Part shown: piece by piece, positions 54,939-64,000 of the stretch
Layout: each line of letters begins with the position of its first letter
How positions within the stretch are numbered: the first letter of the stretch is position 1
NCBI GenBank assembly: GCA_964605665.1
Contig: CAZSDP010000009.1
Span: forward strand, 1-64,000
Direction: 5' to 3'
Source of the DNA: CAZSDP01 sp964605665
GTDB taxonomy: Bacteria; Planctomycetota; UBA8108; UBA1146
Length of the DNA stretch: 64,000 nt
Notes under the pieces: generated by a model
Databases searched by the model: none
Told to the model about the DNA's origin: nothing
What the model saw: only the letters and a program-made list of their open reading frames with translations
Translations under genes and position numbers: made by a program

Positions 54939-55457
54939 AAGGAGCTCCTCAACGGAGAGGGTCGGAGAATCGAGAACCGAATTTGCTCTCCATCAGATTC
55001 GGCGTAACGACAAACTGGATACAACCGTGATCCAGGCGGTCGCTTCCAGTCAACACAGGTTCGCTAGAATCGGACTCGATTGCCACAGAAGCCTCCAGAA
55101 TGTCGGACGATAATCTGAGAGACTGGACGAATCTCACCTCTCAGCAGCTCTCACCGGAATACCTCGCCAGATCACCGATTTTCGCCAATTGAAGCGATTG
55201 GCCGCAATATCTGGGTGATCAAGTCGGTGAGATCGATCCACGAAGGGCAATTTTTCGCGAGACAGTTTCACCCCTGAAACTCCTCATCCAGGCGAGATGC
55301 CCCATTTGAGCGCCTGGAAGACTTGACTATGCCCATAGTTATACGAACACTTCGCTCCTCGATCCTTCAGAACCCCGACGACGTCTTCGAGGCCTGCACC
55401 ATCTGTGGCTGGACGTGAGGTGGGGTTTCTACCGCGAACGGAAATGGGAGTCGCCCG
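54939..55457. promoter_or_regulatory. Divergent region between M16 operon and valS
   Basis: These 519 bases must hold the promoters of the M16 operon (leftward) and of valS (rightward). I find no convincing gene, T-box-like leader or terminator. GGGAG just before the ATG at 55458 is the likely ribosome binding site of valS. Confidence 0.45.
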
Positions 55458-58400
55458 ATGGCGAAAGAACTTGCAAAGACCTACGACCCCAAGAGTTTTG
55501 AATCTGAAGTTTACTCCCGCTGGCTCGCTGAAAAAGCCTTCCACGCCACTCCTGACCACCGCAAGGAGCGATATGTGGTGATGATGCCATTGCCGAACGT
55601 CACTGGCGCACTGCATATGGGTCATGCGATGGACAACGTCATGCAGGATCTTCTGATCCGTTGGAATCGAATGAAGGGGGCGAACACCCTCTGGATGGCT
55701 GGAACTGATCACGCCGGCATCGCAACTCAAGCAGTTGTTGAGAAGCGTCTCTTTGAACTGGAAGGCCAGACGAGAAACGACATCGGACGTGAAGCTCTTG
55801 TCGAGCGCATTTGGGAATGGAAAGACCAATTTCAAAAACGCATCGTCCAGCAGCAACAAGCGATGGGTTGCTCCTGTGATTGGGACCGTCAGCGCTTCAC
55901 CATGGACGACGTCTGTGCAAGAGCGGTGTACCATACCTTTCATGCGATGTTCCGCGATGGACTGATCTATCAAGGAAACCGGCTAGTCAATTGGGATTGC
56001 CACCTTCAAACGGCTGTGGCTGACGATGAGATCGAACACGTCTCGGTGGACGGGCACTTTTGGCATCTGCGTTATCCGATCATCGACCCAAAGCCTGGTG
56101 AGCCAGAACACGTCATCGTCGCCACGACCCGACCAGAAACGATGTTGGGTGACACCGCAGTCGCGTGCCACCCTGATCCGAGGTCGGTTCTCGAAGAAAA
56201 ACTCGCGGAAGCCGAGGAGAAACTCTCTTCAGCAGCCGAGAAGCTCCGCCCAGAAATCGAGTCGGAAATCACTCGGTTGAAAGAGAGAATCGAAACCCAC
56301 CTTCCCAATCTCGAGCAGCTTGCAAAAATGGCGAAAGAGGGACGTGAAGTCCGCCTACCGATCCATGACCGCCCGATCCCCTTGATTACAGATCAATGGG
56401 CGAAGCCAGACCTCGGCAGCGGCTGCGTGAAGATCACTCCAGGTCATGACCCCAATGACTACGAAGTTTGGTTACGACACCGCGACGAAGTCGAGCTGAT
56501 CAACATCCTCAATCCCGATGGCACCCTCAACGCCAACGCCGGCCCCTGTGCCGACCTCGATCGATTCGTGGCGCGCAAAGAGGTGATCCGCCGTTTCGAA
56601 GACGCTGGGCTGCTGGAGAGAATCGAAGATCGAAAAATCGAGGTCGGCCACTCCGACCGCTCCAAGACCCCGGTCGAGCCCTACGTCTCTCGGCAGTGGT
56701 TCGTCAAGATGAGCGACGTCGAGGGTGGAATCGTCCTCGGTCGTGGAACCGACAAGGAAACTAAAGCAGCGGGCCTGGCCCAAGCGGGAATCGACGCCGT
56801 CGACGAGTCTTGGAGCTCCCCCACCGGGAGACGGCTCAGCTTTTTCCCCGACGAGCGCTACACCGGAACCTATCGGGCCTGGTTGTCAGAAAAAAGAGAC
56901 TGGTGCATCAGCCGCCAATTGTGGTGGGGACATCAGATTCCCATCTGGGCGGGAGACCTCGATCGATCGCAACGAGAGTCACTCGTCGCCGAGATCCTCG
57001 GAGAACCACGGGACGATGTAACCATTCGCGTGAGGCTTAGTGAATCTGAGACGATCTGGGTTGGCGAACCGGGTGACCTTCCTGACTCTGACGAAGCACT
57101 GCGAACACTCGTCTGCCTTCGAGATCCCAATGAGCAGCAAGCGGATGGCGGAGTTCTCGACGAACATGGGATGAGCAGAGATCCCGATGTCCTCGACACC
57201 TGGTTTTCCAGCGGGATTTGGCCCCACTCCACCTTGGGATGGCCCGATCCTGAAACCGCCGGCGTCGATGAGGGCCAAGCTCCGCTCGGATCGGTCGACG
57301 GCCAATCGGACTGCCTCGAAACCTACTACCCGGGCAGTTGCCTGGTCACCGGCCGCGACATCATCACTCTATGGGTCGCTCGGATGACGATGATGGGACT
57401 CTACAATCTCGGTGACATCCCATTCACCGACTGTTTCATCCACGCGAGTATTTTGGACGGCAACGGCGTCAGAATGAGTAAGTCGAAGGGGAACGGAATC
57501 GACCCTGTCGACATCATCGATCGCTATGGAACCGATGCGATGCGATACGTGCTCTGCGAAATGCAGACCGGAACCCAAGACATTCGCCTTCCAGTCCAGG
57601 CGATCTCGCCATTTACCGGTAACGTCATCGACCTCTCCAAGGCAAAGCATGGCAAGAGTATTTTTACCTATCTCTGCCCTGAGACCGGCAAAGAGTTTGA
57701 TGTGCTCGGGACGATGGAAGATCTGCCGAGTGCAACTCTGGTCAGCGAGCGCTTCGATGTCGGGCGAAACTTCTGCAACAAGCTCTGGAATGCGGCGCGC
57801 TTCGCGTTCCAGAACCTGGAAGGGTCGACCTTCACTCCTCGCTCAGTTTCGGACCTTACCGTCGAGGATCGCTGGATCGTCTCTCGCCTGAATGGAGCCA
57901 TCGAGGAGGTCGGGTCGCATCTTCGATCTTACAACCCATCCGCTGCGGTTGCTTCGATCCGAGAGTTCTTCTGGACTGAGCTGTGCGATTGGTACCTCGA
58001 AGCGATCAAACCACGCATTGCAGAGGGCGGACCGAGTGCGGGTGCAGCCCAGCAAGTCCTCGCGACAGCCCTCGACCAAGTCCTGCGATTACTTCACCCG
58101 ATCGCTCCGTTTATTACTGAGGGACTTTGGGCCGAACTCGGAAGACTGGTTCCTGATCGAGGGATCGAGAGTCAGCTCCCGGTGACAGAGCTCCTGACAA
58201 TCGCGCCTTGGCCCACGCCATGCGAGAAACAGCGAGACCTGATGCTCGAGAGTCAGTTTTCCCTCGCCCAAGAAGTGATCCGATCGGTTCGAGACGCACG
58301 TGCTCGCAGCGGCCGAAAGCCGCGCGAGGAACTCTCATTGCGGTTACGCGCCGATCGTGAAGTGTGTGAGAGCCTTCTCGAACTCGAAGGGATGATGTCC

Positions 58401-58712
58401 CACCTAGCAGTGCTGGGAGATCTCGAAGTCTCTCCCGATGCCACGCGAACCAAGGACTCTGCGGTCATCGTTCTGGGAGAGGTCGAGCTCTATTTGCCGG
58501 GTCTGGTCGATCTCGACAAGGAACGGGCGCGCCTGGAGGAACAACTTCAAAAGACGGAAAAGCGTCTCGTCGGCTGCCGCAAGAAATTGGGGAATGAGAA
58601 CTTCGTCTCACGGGCTGCCGCCGAAGTCGTGGAACGCGAACGGCAGCTGGAACAGGACCTGCTCGGTCAAGTGGAGACGATTCGAGCCAATCTCGAACAG
58701 TTGAACTCCTAA
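55458..58712 (+). CDS. valS: Valyl-tRNA synthetase
   Basis: Class I aminoacyl-tRNA synthetase that charges tRNA-Val, 1084 residues. The HIGH motif is HMGH at 53-56 (PNVTGALHMGH) and KMSKS is RMSKS at about 672-676. The editing domain carries HVIVATTRPETMLGDTAVACHP, and the C-terminus ends in the tRNA-binding coiled coil (DLDKERARLEEQLQKTEKRL). Two extra segments stand out: a charged coiled insertion in the editing domain (EEKLAEAEEKLSSAAEKL) and a segment before the anticodon domain (SPFTGNVIDLSKAKHG... YLCPETGKEFDVLG). Similar insertions occur, to my knowledge, in planctomycete enzymes. A terminator follows. Confidence 0.96.
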   Translation: MAKELAKTYDPKSFESEVYSRWLAEKAFHATPDHRKERYVVMMPLPNVTGALHMGHAMDNVMQDLLIRWNRMKGANTLWMAGTDHAGIATQAVVEKRLFELEGQTRNDIGREALVERIWEWKDQFQKRIVQQQQAMGCSCDWDRQRFTMDDVCARAVYHTFHAMFRDGLIYQGNRLVNWDCHLQTAVADDEIEHVSVDGHFWHLRYPIIDPKPGEPEHVIVATTRPETMLGDTAVACHPDPRSVLEEKLAEAEEKLSSAAEKLRPEIESEITRLKERIETHLPNLEQLAKMAKEGREVRLPIHDRPIPLITDQWAKPDLGSGCVKITPGHDPNDYEVWLRHRDEVELINILNPDGTLNANAGPCADLDRFVARKEVIRRFEDAGLLERIEDRKIEVGHSDRSKTPVEPYVSRQWFVKMSDVEGGIVLGRGTDKETKAAGLAQAGIDAVDESWSSPTGRRLSFFPDERYTGTYRAWLSEKRDWCISRQLWWGHQIPIWAGDLDRSQRESLVAEILGEPRDDVTIRVRLSESETIWVGEPGDLPDSDEALRTLVCLRDPNEQQADGGVLDEHGMSRDPDVLDTWFSSGIWPHSTLGWPDPETAGVDEGQAPLGSVDGQSDCLETYYPGSCLVTGRDIITLWVARMTMMGLYNLGDIPFTDCFIHASILDGNGVRMSKSKGNGIDPVDIIDRYGTDAMRYVLCEMQTGTQDIRLPVQAISPFTGNVIDLSKAKHGKSIFTYLCPETGKEFDVLGTMEDLPSATLVSERFDVGRNFCNKLWNAARFAFQNLEGSTFTPRSVSDLTVEDRWIVSRLNGAIEEVGSHLRSYNPSAAVASIREFFWTELCDWYLEAIKPRIAEGGPSAGAAQQVLATALDQVLRLLHPIAPFITEGLWAELGRLVPDRGIESQLPVTELLTIAPWPTPCEKQRDLMLESQFSLAQEVIRSVRDARARSGRKPREELSLRLRADREVCESLLELEGMMSHLAVLGDLEVSPDATRTKDSAVIVLGEVELYLPGLVDLDKERARLEEQLQKTEKRLVGCRKKLGNENFVSRAAAEVVERERQLEQDLLGQVETIRANLEQLNS

Positions 58713-58784
58713 GGGGCACGAAGGAGCCAGGACCCTTGGCTCTCTAAGGCAGTTCTAGCTCAGTCTGCCCGAGATCAAATCAAA

Positions 58785-58824
58785 GGAGGCCGGTCCCGCT
58801 CTCGCGGAACCGGCCTCCCTTTTA
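58785..58824. terminator. Bidirectional terminator between valS and the subtilase
   Basis: GGAGGCCGGT (58785-58794) pairs with ACCGGCCTCC (58809-58818), followed by CTTTTA on the plus strand; the opposite strand reads CTTTGATTT after the stem. It can end valS and the convergent protease transcript. Confidence 0.8.
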
Positions 58825-58844
58825 TTGGCACTAAAAGACCAAGC

Positions 58845-61800
58845 TCACCTGATACAGAGACCGTCGACATCCTCTCGGGTCGAAATGCCGAGCGCACTCA
58901 AGTCGAGCTCCAACGAAATCGAACCCGATGTGGTGCTGCCGAAGCTACCGGTGAAACGACTGATGTCCTCGTCAGCACCCGCTCCTCCCGATGCGGAATA
59001 CGAACCAACAGTCGAGAAGAGGAGAGTTCCGTCGAAGTCGAGGGAGATCGCATTCAGATCTTCTGACGAACTGGAGGCCAATCCGACGTCGCTACCATCA
59101 AAGATCAAACTAAAGGATCCAGAGGTGTTCGACCCCAAAGTAGTCGGAGTAAACAGCAAGACATCTTCATCTCGACCACTGGCCCCATTCCCACTGACCG
59201 ACCCCAAAGTAGAGATCAGGAGTGAGCCGTCGTCGAGAACTTCAACCCCATCGATGTCCTCACCATTCGCGGTGAGACCCACATCGGAGCCATCGAAATA
59301 GAGCGAGAAGGTACCTGCAGTACTCGAACCAAGGCTCGTCGGGGTAAACAGAACCAAATCGCTATCATCGACCGATCCGACGCCTGGCACGGTGAATGCC
59401 GCATTGAAGCTCATCACGATGGTGCCGTTGGCAAGCACGCTCAGAGCATTGATATCAGTGGACCCGATTCCCACGTCTGAACCATCGAAGATCCACTCCC
59501 ACGTGCCGGTGGCAGGATCATAGGAGACGATATCGTCATCGCGCACCGTCCCTACCCCTGGAACCGCAGTATTGGTCGTGAACGACATGTAGATCACGGG
59601 ACCACCCACCGGTGGATCATTGACCGTGATGTAGTCCACGCGAGTCACGGTGTCACTGCCTCCTGGTCCAGTCACCGTCAAGCTGACGGTATAGGTCCCA
59701 GCTGTGTTGTAGGTGTAAGAAGGATTTGCAGACGTGCTGGTTCCACCGTCTCCAAAGTTCCAGCTCCAACTGCTGACAGCACCAACAGACTCATCGGAAA
59801 ACGCCACCACAAGAGGAGCATTTCCTGAGAGTGGATTTGCTGAGAAACTGGCGGCGGGAGGCGCCTCATCTACCGAGATCAACCCAACCTGAGTGGAGGT
59901 ATCGCTACCACCAGGGCCCGTCACGGTCAACGAGACGGTGTAGGTTCCCGCTGCCGAATATGTATGCGATGGACTTTGAGCTGTACTGGAACTCCCGTCT
60001 CCGAAGTCCCAACTCCACGAGCTGATGCTACCGGTCGATTGATCTGAGAACGACACCACGAGCGGAGCTGTACCTGAAGTGGGATTTGCAGAGAAGCCGG
60101 CAACTGGAGCAGCCGGGGGCACACTGACAGAAATGTACCCGACGCGGGTCACACTGTCTGAACCACCAGGCCCGGTTACAGTCAGCGACACATCATAGGT
60201 CCCTGCACTCGAGTAGGTATGGCTCGGATTGGAGCTCGTGCTACTCCCACCATCTCCAAAGTCCCAGCTCCAAGAGGTGATGCTTCCACTGGAGGAATCG
60301 CTGAAGGAAACGACCAAGGGAGCGTTACCACTGGTCGGAGTACCGCTGAAGTCAGCAACGGGCGCAGGCTCCGATACGGAGATGTAGGCTGTGCGGGTGA
60401 GCGTGTCTGATCCACCTGGGCCACTCACCGTCAAGGAAACATCGTAGGTACCGGCAGAGGTGTAGGTGTGGCTTGGGGAAGCTGCGCTACTGCTACCGCC
60501 ATCCCCGAAATTCCAGCTATAGCTGCTAATCGATCCGCTCGACAGATCAGAGAAACTCACCGAGAGAGGTGCAGTACCCGAAGTCGGGGTCCCGGAGAAG
60601 TTCGCCACTGGAGCAGCGGGTGGGGTGGTCACCGTGATGTAGCTCGCTCGGGTTCTGGTATCGGTTCCACCAGGACCAGAGACGGTCAGTGTCACGGTGT
60701 AGGAACCCGCGGAATTGTAAGTGTGACTCGGACTCTGGGCGCTCGAAGATCCACCGTCTCCGAAACTCCAATCCCACGTGTCAATGTTGCCGCTCGATTG
60801 ATCACTGAACGAAACGACCAGGGGCGAATCCCCCGAAGTGGGAGACCCGGTGAACTCAGCAGCTGGTGGCGCCGGGGTCGTGTTCTCTGAAACATCTCCG
60901 GTGACCACAACCGCATATCCCTGCCCCACGGAGTAGTTTCCGTCTGAGGGGTCAACGGTCACGGTCCAAGTGCCAACCGCTGGATTGGAGAGAATCACGC
61001 ACTCGGTGTTGTTGAGGGTGTCAGCAGATCCGCCACTGGTGCTCTCTCCGGTGGAGCCATTGATGACATTGCCGCGATACACCGTGCCGCCAGGAGACGT
61101 CACCGTGAGGTGCAGATCATTGATCAGCTTCTTGCCAGTTCCGGTACTACCCGGTTCATCGGTCCAACTCATCGCCACTCGCAATCGCTGCGAACTGGAA
61201 TTGACGGCGATGTCGTAAGAATGAACTGGCGAAGAGGGGCCGGTGAAACCATTACCAGATGCGATGTCGAACGCGATGAGGTTGCGAGATCCGCCGGGCA
61301 ACTCGAGAACGTCACTGAGGTTCGGCTCACCCCATCCCTGATATCCGTTTGGATAGTTGCCATTACCCAAATTCGCGCCGGTCAAGCGGTATCCACCATT
61401 GACCAACATCGAACGCATCAGTGCTGCGGACGGATCGAGAATCTGGGTCGCTCCGCCATACCGGCCTTCTTCGAAGTACTGGTGAATCAGGGCGACTGCG
61501 CCACCGAGAGTCGGCGCCGCAAAGCTGGTTCCTGAAGTCCACTGGTAGGCACACGACGCACTGGAAGTACCATTCGACTCGGGCAGGATCAGCAGAGACT
61601 GAACTCCACCCGTTCGGCCAAAGGTATCGCTTCCCGGCGCCATGACATCAGGTTTCGTTCGACCATCGAACGCCGGTCCGATACTCGAGAAGGTCACTCG
61701 ATCTTCCGCCTTCAGGACATCGTCACTCGCCCCCACCGCAACATTGTTCTTGATCACCGACTGGCTGGTCAGAGCATTGGAGACGGCACCAGAGTTTCCG

Positions 61801-63398
61801 GCAGCCATGCACTGGAGCATCGTCGGGTGATCAAAGCCCGCAAGATCGTGGGCTGCCGAAGTTTGGGTGTAGGTATTGCTCGATTCAGCGAGCCCGGTGG
61901 AATGCACCGATGCCGCAGCTCCAGCATTTGCCATGTTCCCCAAGGTGATCGACATATTGGTCGGGAACTCGCCAAAGGTCTCCCACCGGAATCCACCGTT
62001 GTTGTCGAGCACGGAAGTGAAGAAGAGTTGCGCCTCGTGGGCGATCCCTGGACCGAGGAGCCCCGAGTAGTTGCTGGGCGCCCACGATTCCCAAGTGTCA
62101 ACGTCGTGTTCCCACCACTTCGTATCGTTGTTCCCATAGAAGTCTGCCAGGGCTGCTCCGGCCACCGCTTGGCCATGTTCTCCACTCGTCCCCTGAAGCG
62201 TCGCACCGCCGAGCTCGTCGGAGCGTGGGATCTTCAGATTGACTCCGCCGGCTCCAACCGACGAGATCAGTACTCGGGAGAGGTTCGGTAGCGCAAATCC
62301 CCAATTGTCGATGGCAGTGTCGGGATAGCCAGTGCCGCACCCGCTCACACCAGTGTTGTTCCAGTCCATCGAGGTATCGACCACGCCGATCAACTGTCCT
62401 TGCCCTTGGAGATTATGGGTCAACCAAAGAGGGAAAGAATTGGAGTCGACAATCGGTGAGTTGCTTCCATCGTCCACGGAGAGCGTACGAGCTTGAAGCT
62501 TACCGCCACCGGAGATGTCGTAGGTGCGAAGCCCATCACCTGCTTCTTGAATCAGGCGAACACCTTCGACTCTTGCGATGTCAATGATCTGCGAGGGAGG
62601 TGACTCCACCACCAAGAAGTGCACGTCATAAGTCTGCAAACCTGGGAGGTAAATTTCGTCGCGTACCGTCAACCCGAGCTCTTCGAGCTCTGCGCGGATC
62701 GGAGCCACTGGAGCTCCCGGAATCAAATCGACGTTTAGGAAGTAAGGCCGGCGCAACTTACGCCACGGAGTGGTCAGCTCAGCGGAACCGATGTACTGCG
62801 AAAGCTTGAATGCCGGATGGTACGGCAAGAGTCCATCGACCAAGTCGGAGGTCGCAACCTCTTGATAGGCATCTCTGTTCTCGAAGTAGGCGATCAAAGC
62901 CCGATTGGGAAGGTACCAACGTGCGAGTTCTCGACCGTCTGGACCGAAAATCTCTCCTGTGACGTCGTCGAGGAGCTGTTTTGCATCTTCTGTCACGCCA
63001 TCTCGAAAATGTACGATCCACCAACCAGGCGAAAACTGCTTGGAAGGGTCGATCCTGAGCTCTTCCGGCAATTCCGGAAGCGAATCGAGCGAGAATCTCG
63101 CGTTTCCGGCGTGGATGACCTGCGGCCCATCCGCTGCCTTTGTCGCTATGAACGGGGGAGAGAGCTCAAATCGATACCAGTCGGAAAGTCCCGGACCGGG
63201 GATAGCCGGTGTGGGAGTTTGCGCTCCGACACCTCGCTCTGGCCGCTGCCCCACTTGCTCCAACGGCGCAAGCGAGTCTGGGGAAACCCCTCGCGGTTTC
63301 TCTTGAGCACTTGCCGTAGTACTCAAACTGCCTAAGAGAACGAACAAGCAAATGACAAAGAGTGAACCCGCAACGCACCTCTGACGGGGCCGCAACAT
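58845..63398 (-). CDS. Secreted subtilisin-like protease with five PKD domains and C-terminal repeats
   Basis: Serine protease of 1517 residues from ATG 63398, chosen because a signal peptide follows directly (MLRPRQRCVAGSLFVICLF...ASAQE) and AAAGG lies six bases upstream; an in-frame start at 63488 would bury it. The S8 triad is Asp341 (GVVDTSMDW), His408 (SGEHGQAVAG) and Ser625 (SGTSFAAP). A P-domain-like sandwich follows (SSQRLRVAMSWTDEPGS). Then come five PKD domains, each with W.FGDG and SHTY-type motifs, and about four tandem repeats with FDGSDVGL and DEDVLLFTPT motifs. Unlike the other secreted proteins here it has no dockerin-like tail. It probably degrades extracellular protein. Confidence 0.92.
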   Translation of the reverse strand: MLRPRQRCVAGSLFVICLFVLLGSLSTTASAQEKPRGVSPDSLAPLEQVGQRPERGVGAQTPTPAIPGPGLSDWYRFELSPPFIATKAADGPQVIHAGNARFSLDSLPELPEELRIDPSKQFSPGWWIVHFRDGVTEDAKQLLDDVTGEIFGPDGRELARWYLPNRALIAYFENRDAYQEVATSDLVDGLLPYHPAFKLSQYIGSAELTTPWRKLRRPYFLNVDLIPGAPVAPIRAELEELGLTVRDEIYLPGLQTYDVHFLVVESPPSQIIDIARVEGVRLIQEAGDGLRTYDISGGGKLQARTLSVDDGSNSPIVDSNSFPLWLTHNLQGQGQLIGVVDTSMDWNNTGVSGCGTGYPDTAIDNWGFALPNLSRVLISSVGAGGVNLKIPRSDELGGATLQGTSGEHGQAVAGAALADFYGNNDTKWWEHDVDTWESWAPSNYSGLLGPGIAHEAQLFFTSVLDNNGGFRWETFGEFPTNMSITLGNMANAGAAASVHSTGLAESSNTYTQTSAAHDLAGFDHPTMLQCMAAGNSGAVSNALTSQSVIKNNVAVGASDDVLKAEDRVTFSSIGPAFDGRTKPDVMAPGSDTFGRTGGVQSLLILPESNGTSSASCAYQWTSGTSFAAPTLGGAVALIHQYFEEGRYGGATQILDPSAALMRSMLVNGGYRLTGANLGNGNYPNGYQGWGEPNLSDVLELPGGSRNLIAFDIASGNGFTGPSSPVHSYDIAVNSSSQRLRVAMSWTDEPGSTGTGKKLINDLHLTVTSPGGTVYRGNVINGSTGESTSGGSADTLNNTECVILSNPAVGTWTVTVDPSDGNYSVGQGYAVVVTGDVSENTTPAPPAAEFTGSPTSGDSPLVVSFSDQSSGNIDTWDWSFGDGGSSSAQSPSHTYNSAGSYTVTLTVSGPGGTDTRTRASYITVTTPPAAPVANFSGTPTSGTAPLSVSFSDLSSGSISSYSWNFGDGGSSSAASPSHTYTSAGTYDVSLTVSGPGGSDTLTRTAYISVSEPAPVADFSGTPTSGNAPLVVSFSDSSSGSITSWSWDFGDGGSSTSSNPSHTYSSAGTYDVSLTVTGPGGSDSVTRVGYISVSVPPAAPVAGFSANPTSGTAPLVVSFSDQSTGSISSWSWDFGDGSSSTAQSPSHTYSAAGTYTVSLTVTGPGGSDTSTQVGLISVDEAPPAASFSANPLSGNAPLVVAFSDESVGAVSSWSWNFGDGGTSTSANPSYTYNTAGTYTVSLTVTGPGGSDTVTRVDYITVNDPPVGGPVIYMSFTTNTAVPGVGTVRDDDIVSYDPATGTWEWIFDGSDVGIGSTDINALSVLANGTIVMSFNAAFTVPGVGSVDDSDLVLFTPTSLGSSTAGTFSLYFDGSDVGLTANGEDIDGVEVLDDGSLLISTLGSVSGNGASGRDEDVLLFTPTTLGSNTSGSFSLIFDGSDVGLASSSSEDLNAISLDFDGTLLFSTVGSYSASGGAGADEDISRFTGSFGSTTSGSISLELDLSALGISTREDVDGLCIR

Positions 63399-64000
63399 GT
63401 TGCGCCTTTCCGAATGGAGTGTGAAAACGCTAATAACAATCAGAGGAGTTTCGAGGTGTACGTGCGGGTGAAGACGAAAACCTTCCAAGTTATCGCTTCC
63501 GAAACAACTAGAAATCGTTCTCAGATTGTGACGCGACTCAGGGAGCCCTCCCGAGTGCTCGAAGCATAGCAGCTCAAGGGACGCTGGAACAAGGCATTGC
63601 TACGAAGGATAGGAGCCAACGATAAGAAGCGAAGTCAGATGCTTTTGATAACAATTGTGAAGTCAAACCGAAGCGAGCTGAGTGGATTGAAACGGAGGAG
63701 TTTACGTCAGGGGGTTGATCGCTGTGCATTGGTCGTGCACTGCACATCCTTCGGATGTGATCGAGTTCCCACTCGCGCATCTACTTCAATTTGAATTCGC
63801 GATATCTGTGATCAAAACGTATTCGAGCGTTGAAAGTAACCCTGAAATGTGACGGGCAGAGGAGGGTATTCAATCCTCTCGTGCACTTCACCATTTGTAC
63901 ACTCTTGGTTACTGAGCGATCGAATCGCGCAAACCACACGATCGCCGAGATCATCAGACCAAAAAATTTTGAAGAGTCTTTCGCTCACAAGGACCATCAC
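63399..64000. other. Upstream region of the subtilase; no confident gene
   Basis: The first part should carry the protease promoter, though I cannot identify its boxes. A minus-strand open frame of about 62 codons runs from the window edge to 63812 and could be the end of a gene lying outside, but its product is not recognisable. Another short plus-strand frame (63597-63794) looks like chance. Confidence 0.4.

Noticed and set aside
63812..64000. Partial gene at the right edge, minus strand
   Set aside because: About 62 codons remain open to the edge, but the peptide is not recognisable and there is no context to support it.

Overview
This window looks like a piece of a draft genome or MAG from a Gram-negative, probably aquatic bacterium close to Planctomycetota. 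The grounds are large secreted proteins ending in a dockerin-like Asp-rich tail with a Cys near the end, a valyl-tRNA synthetase with lineage-type insertions, an aerotolerance (Bat) operon, an MCE/Mla-type lipid transport pair and MurJ. The assignment is inferred from sequence features, not from a search. One 100-N gap (12143-12242) lies inside a tandem repeat.

Layout. 1-1453 has no convincing gene. 1454-4942 and 8720-11977 encode two giant secreted multidomain proteins that share a GATase-like domain and the dockerin-like tail; between them lie a two-MCE protein and a fused MlaF-MlaE transporter. 12446-14143 is MurJ. 14390-24683 is a tightly coupled operon: MoxR ATPase, DUF58 protein, BatD/DUF4381-like membrane protein, VWA protein, a giant VWA-TPR-coiled-coil fusion, BatD and BatE. 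Next come a NeuC-type epimerase with a DUF4261 protein, a membrane-anchored alpha/beta hydrolase, a LOG-family protein and an arylsulfotransferase-like secreted protein.

30725-44557 is a sugar region. A divergent ribose-type ABC transporter (binding protein, ATPase, permease) faces a run of catabolic genes: SDR dehydrogenase, FAH-family hydrolase, L-rhamnose/L-fucose mutarotase-type protein, a four-TM protein, a Gfo/Idh/MocA dehydrogenase and an enolase-superfamily dehydratase. An amidohydrolase-type lactonase follows beyond a secreted M4 protease on the other strand. Together they fit a non-phosphorylative route for L-fucose or another 6-deoxysugar, ending in pyruvate plus L-lactate. About 4 kb further on, 47567-51444 is a regulator-lutA-lutB-lutC operon for L-lactate oxidation, the logical next step. 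Its regulator resembles CarH but has lost the cobalamin-ligating His.

The end of the window holds an M24 aminopeptidase and an HD hydrolase (both before lut), a paired M16 peptidase operon (one active, one lacking HxxEH), valS, and a subtilisin-like protease with five PKD domains and four tandem repeats at its C-terminus.
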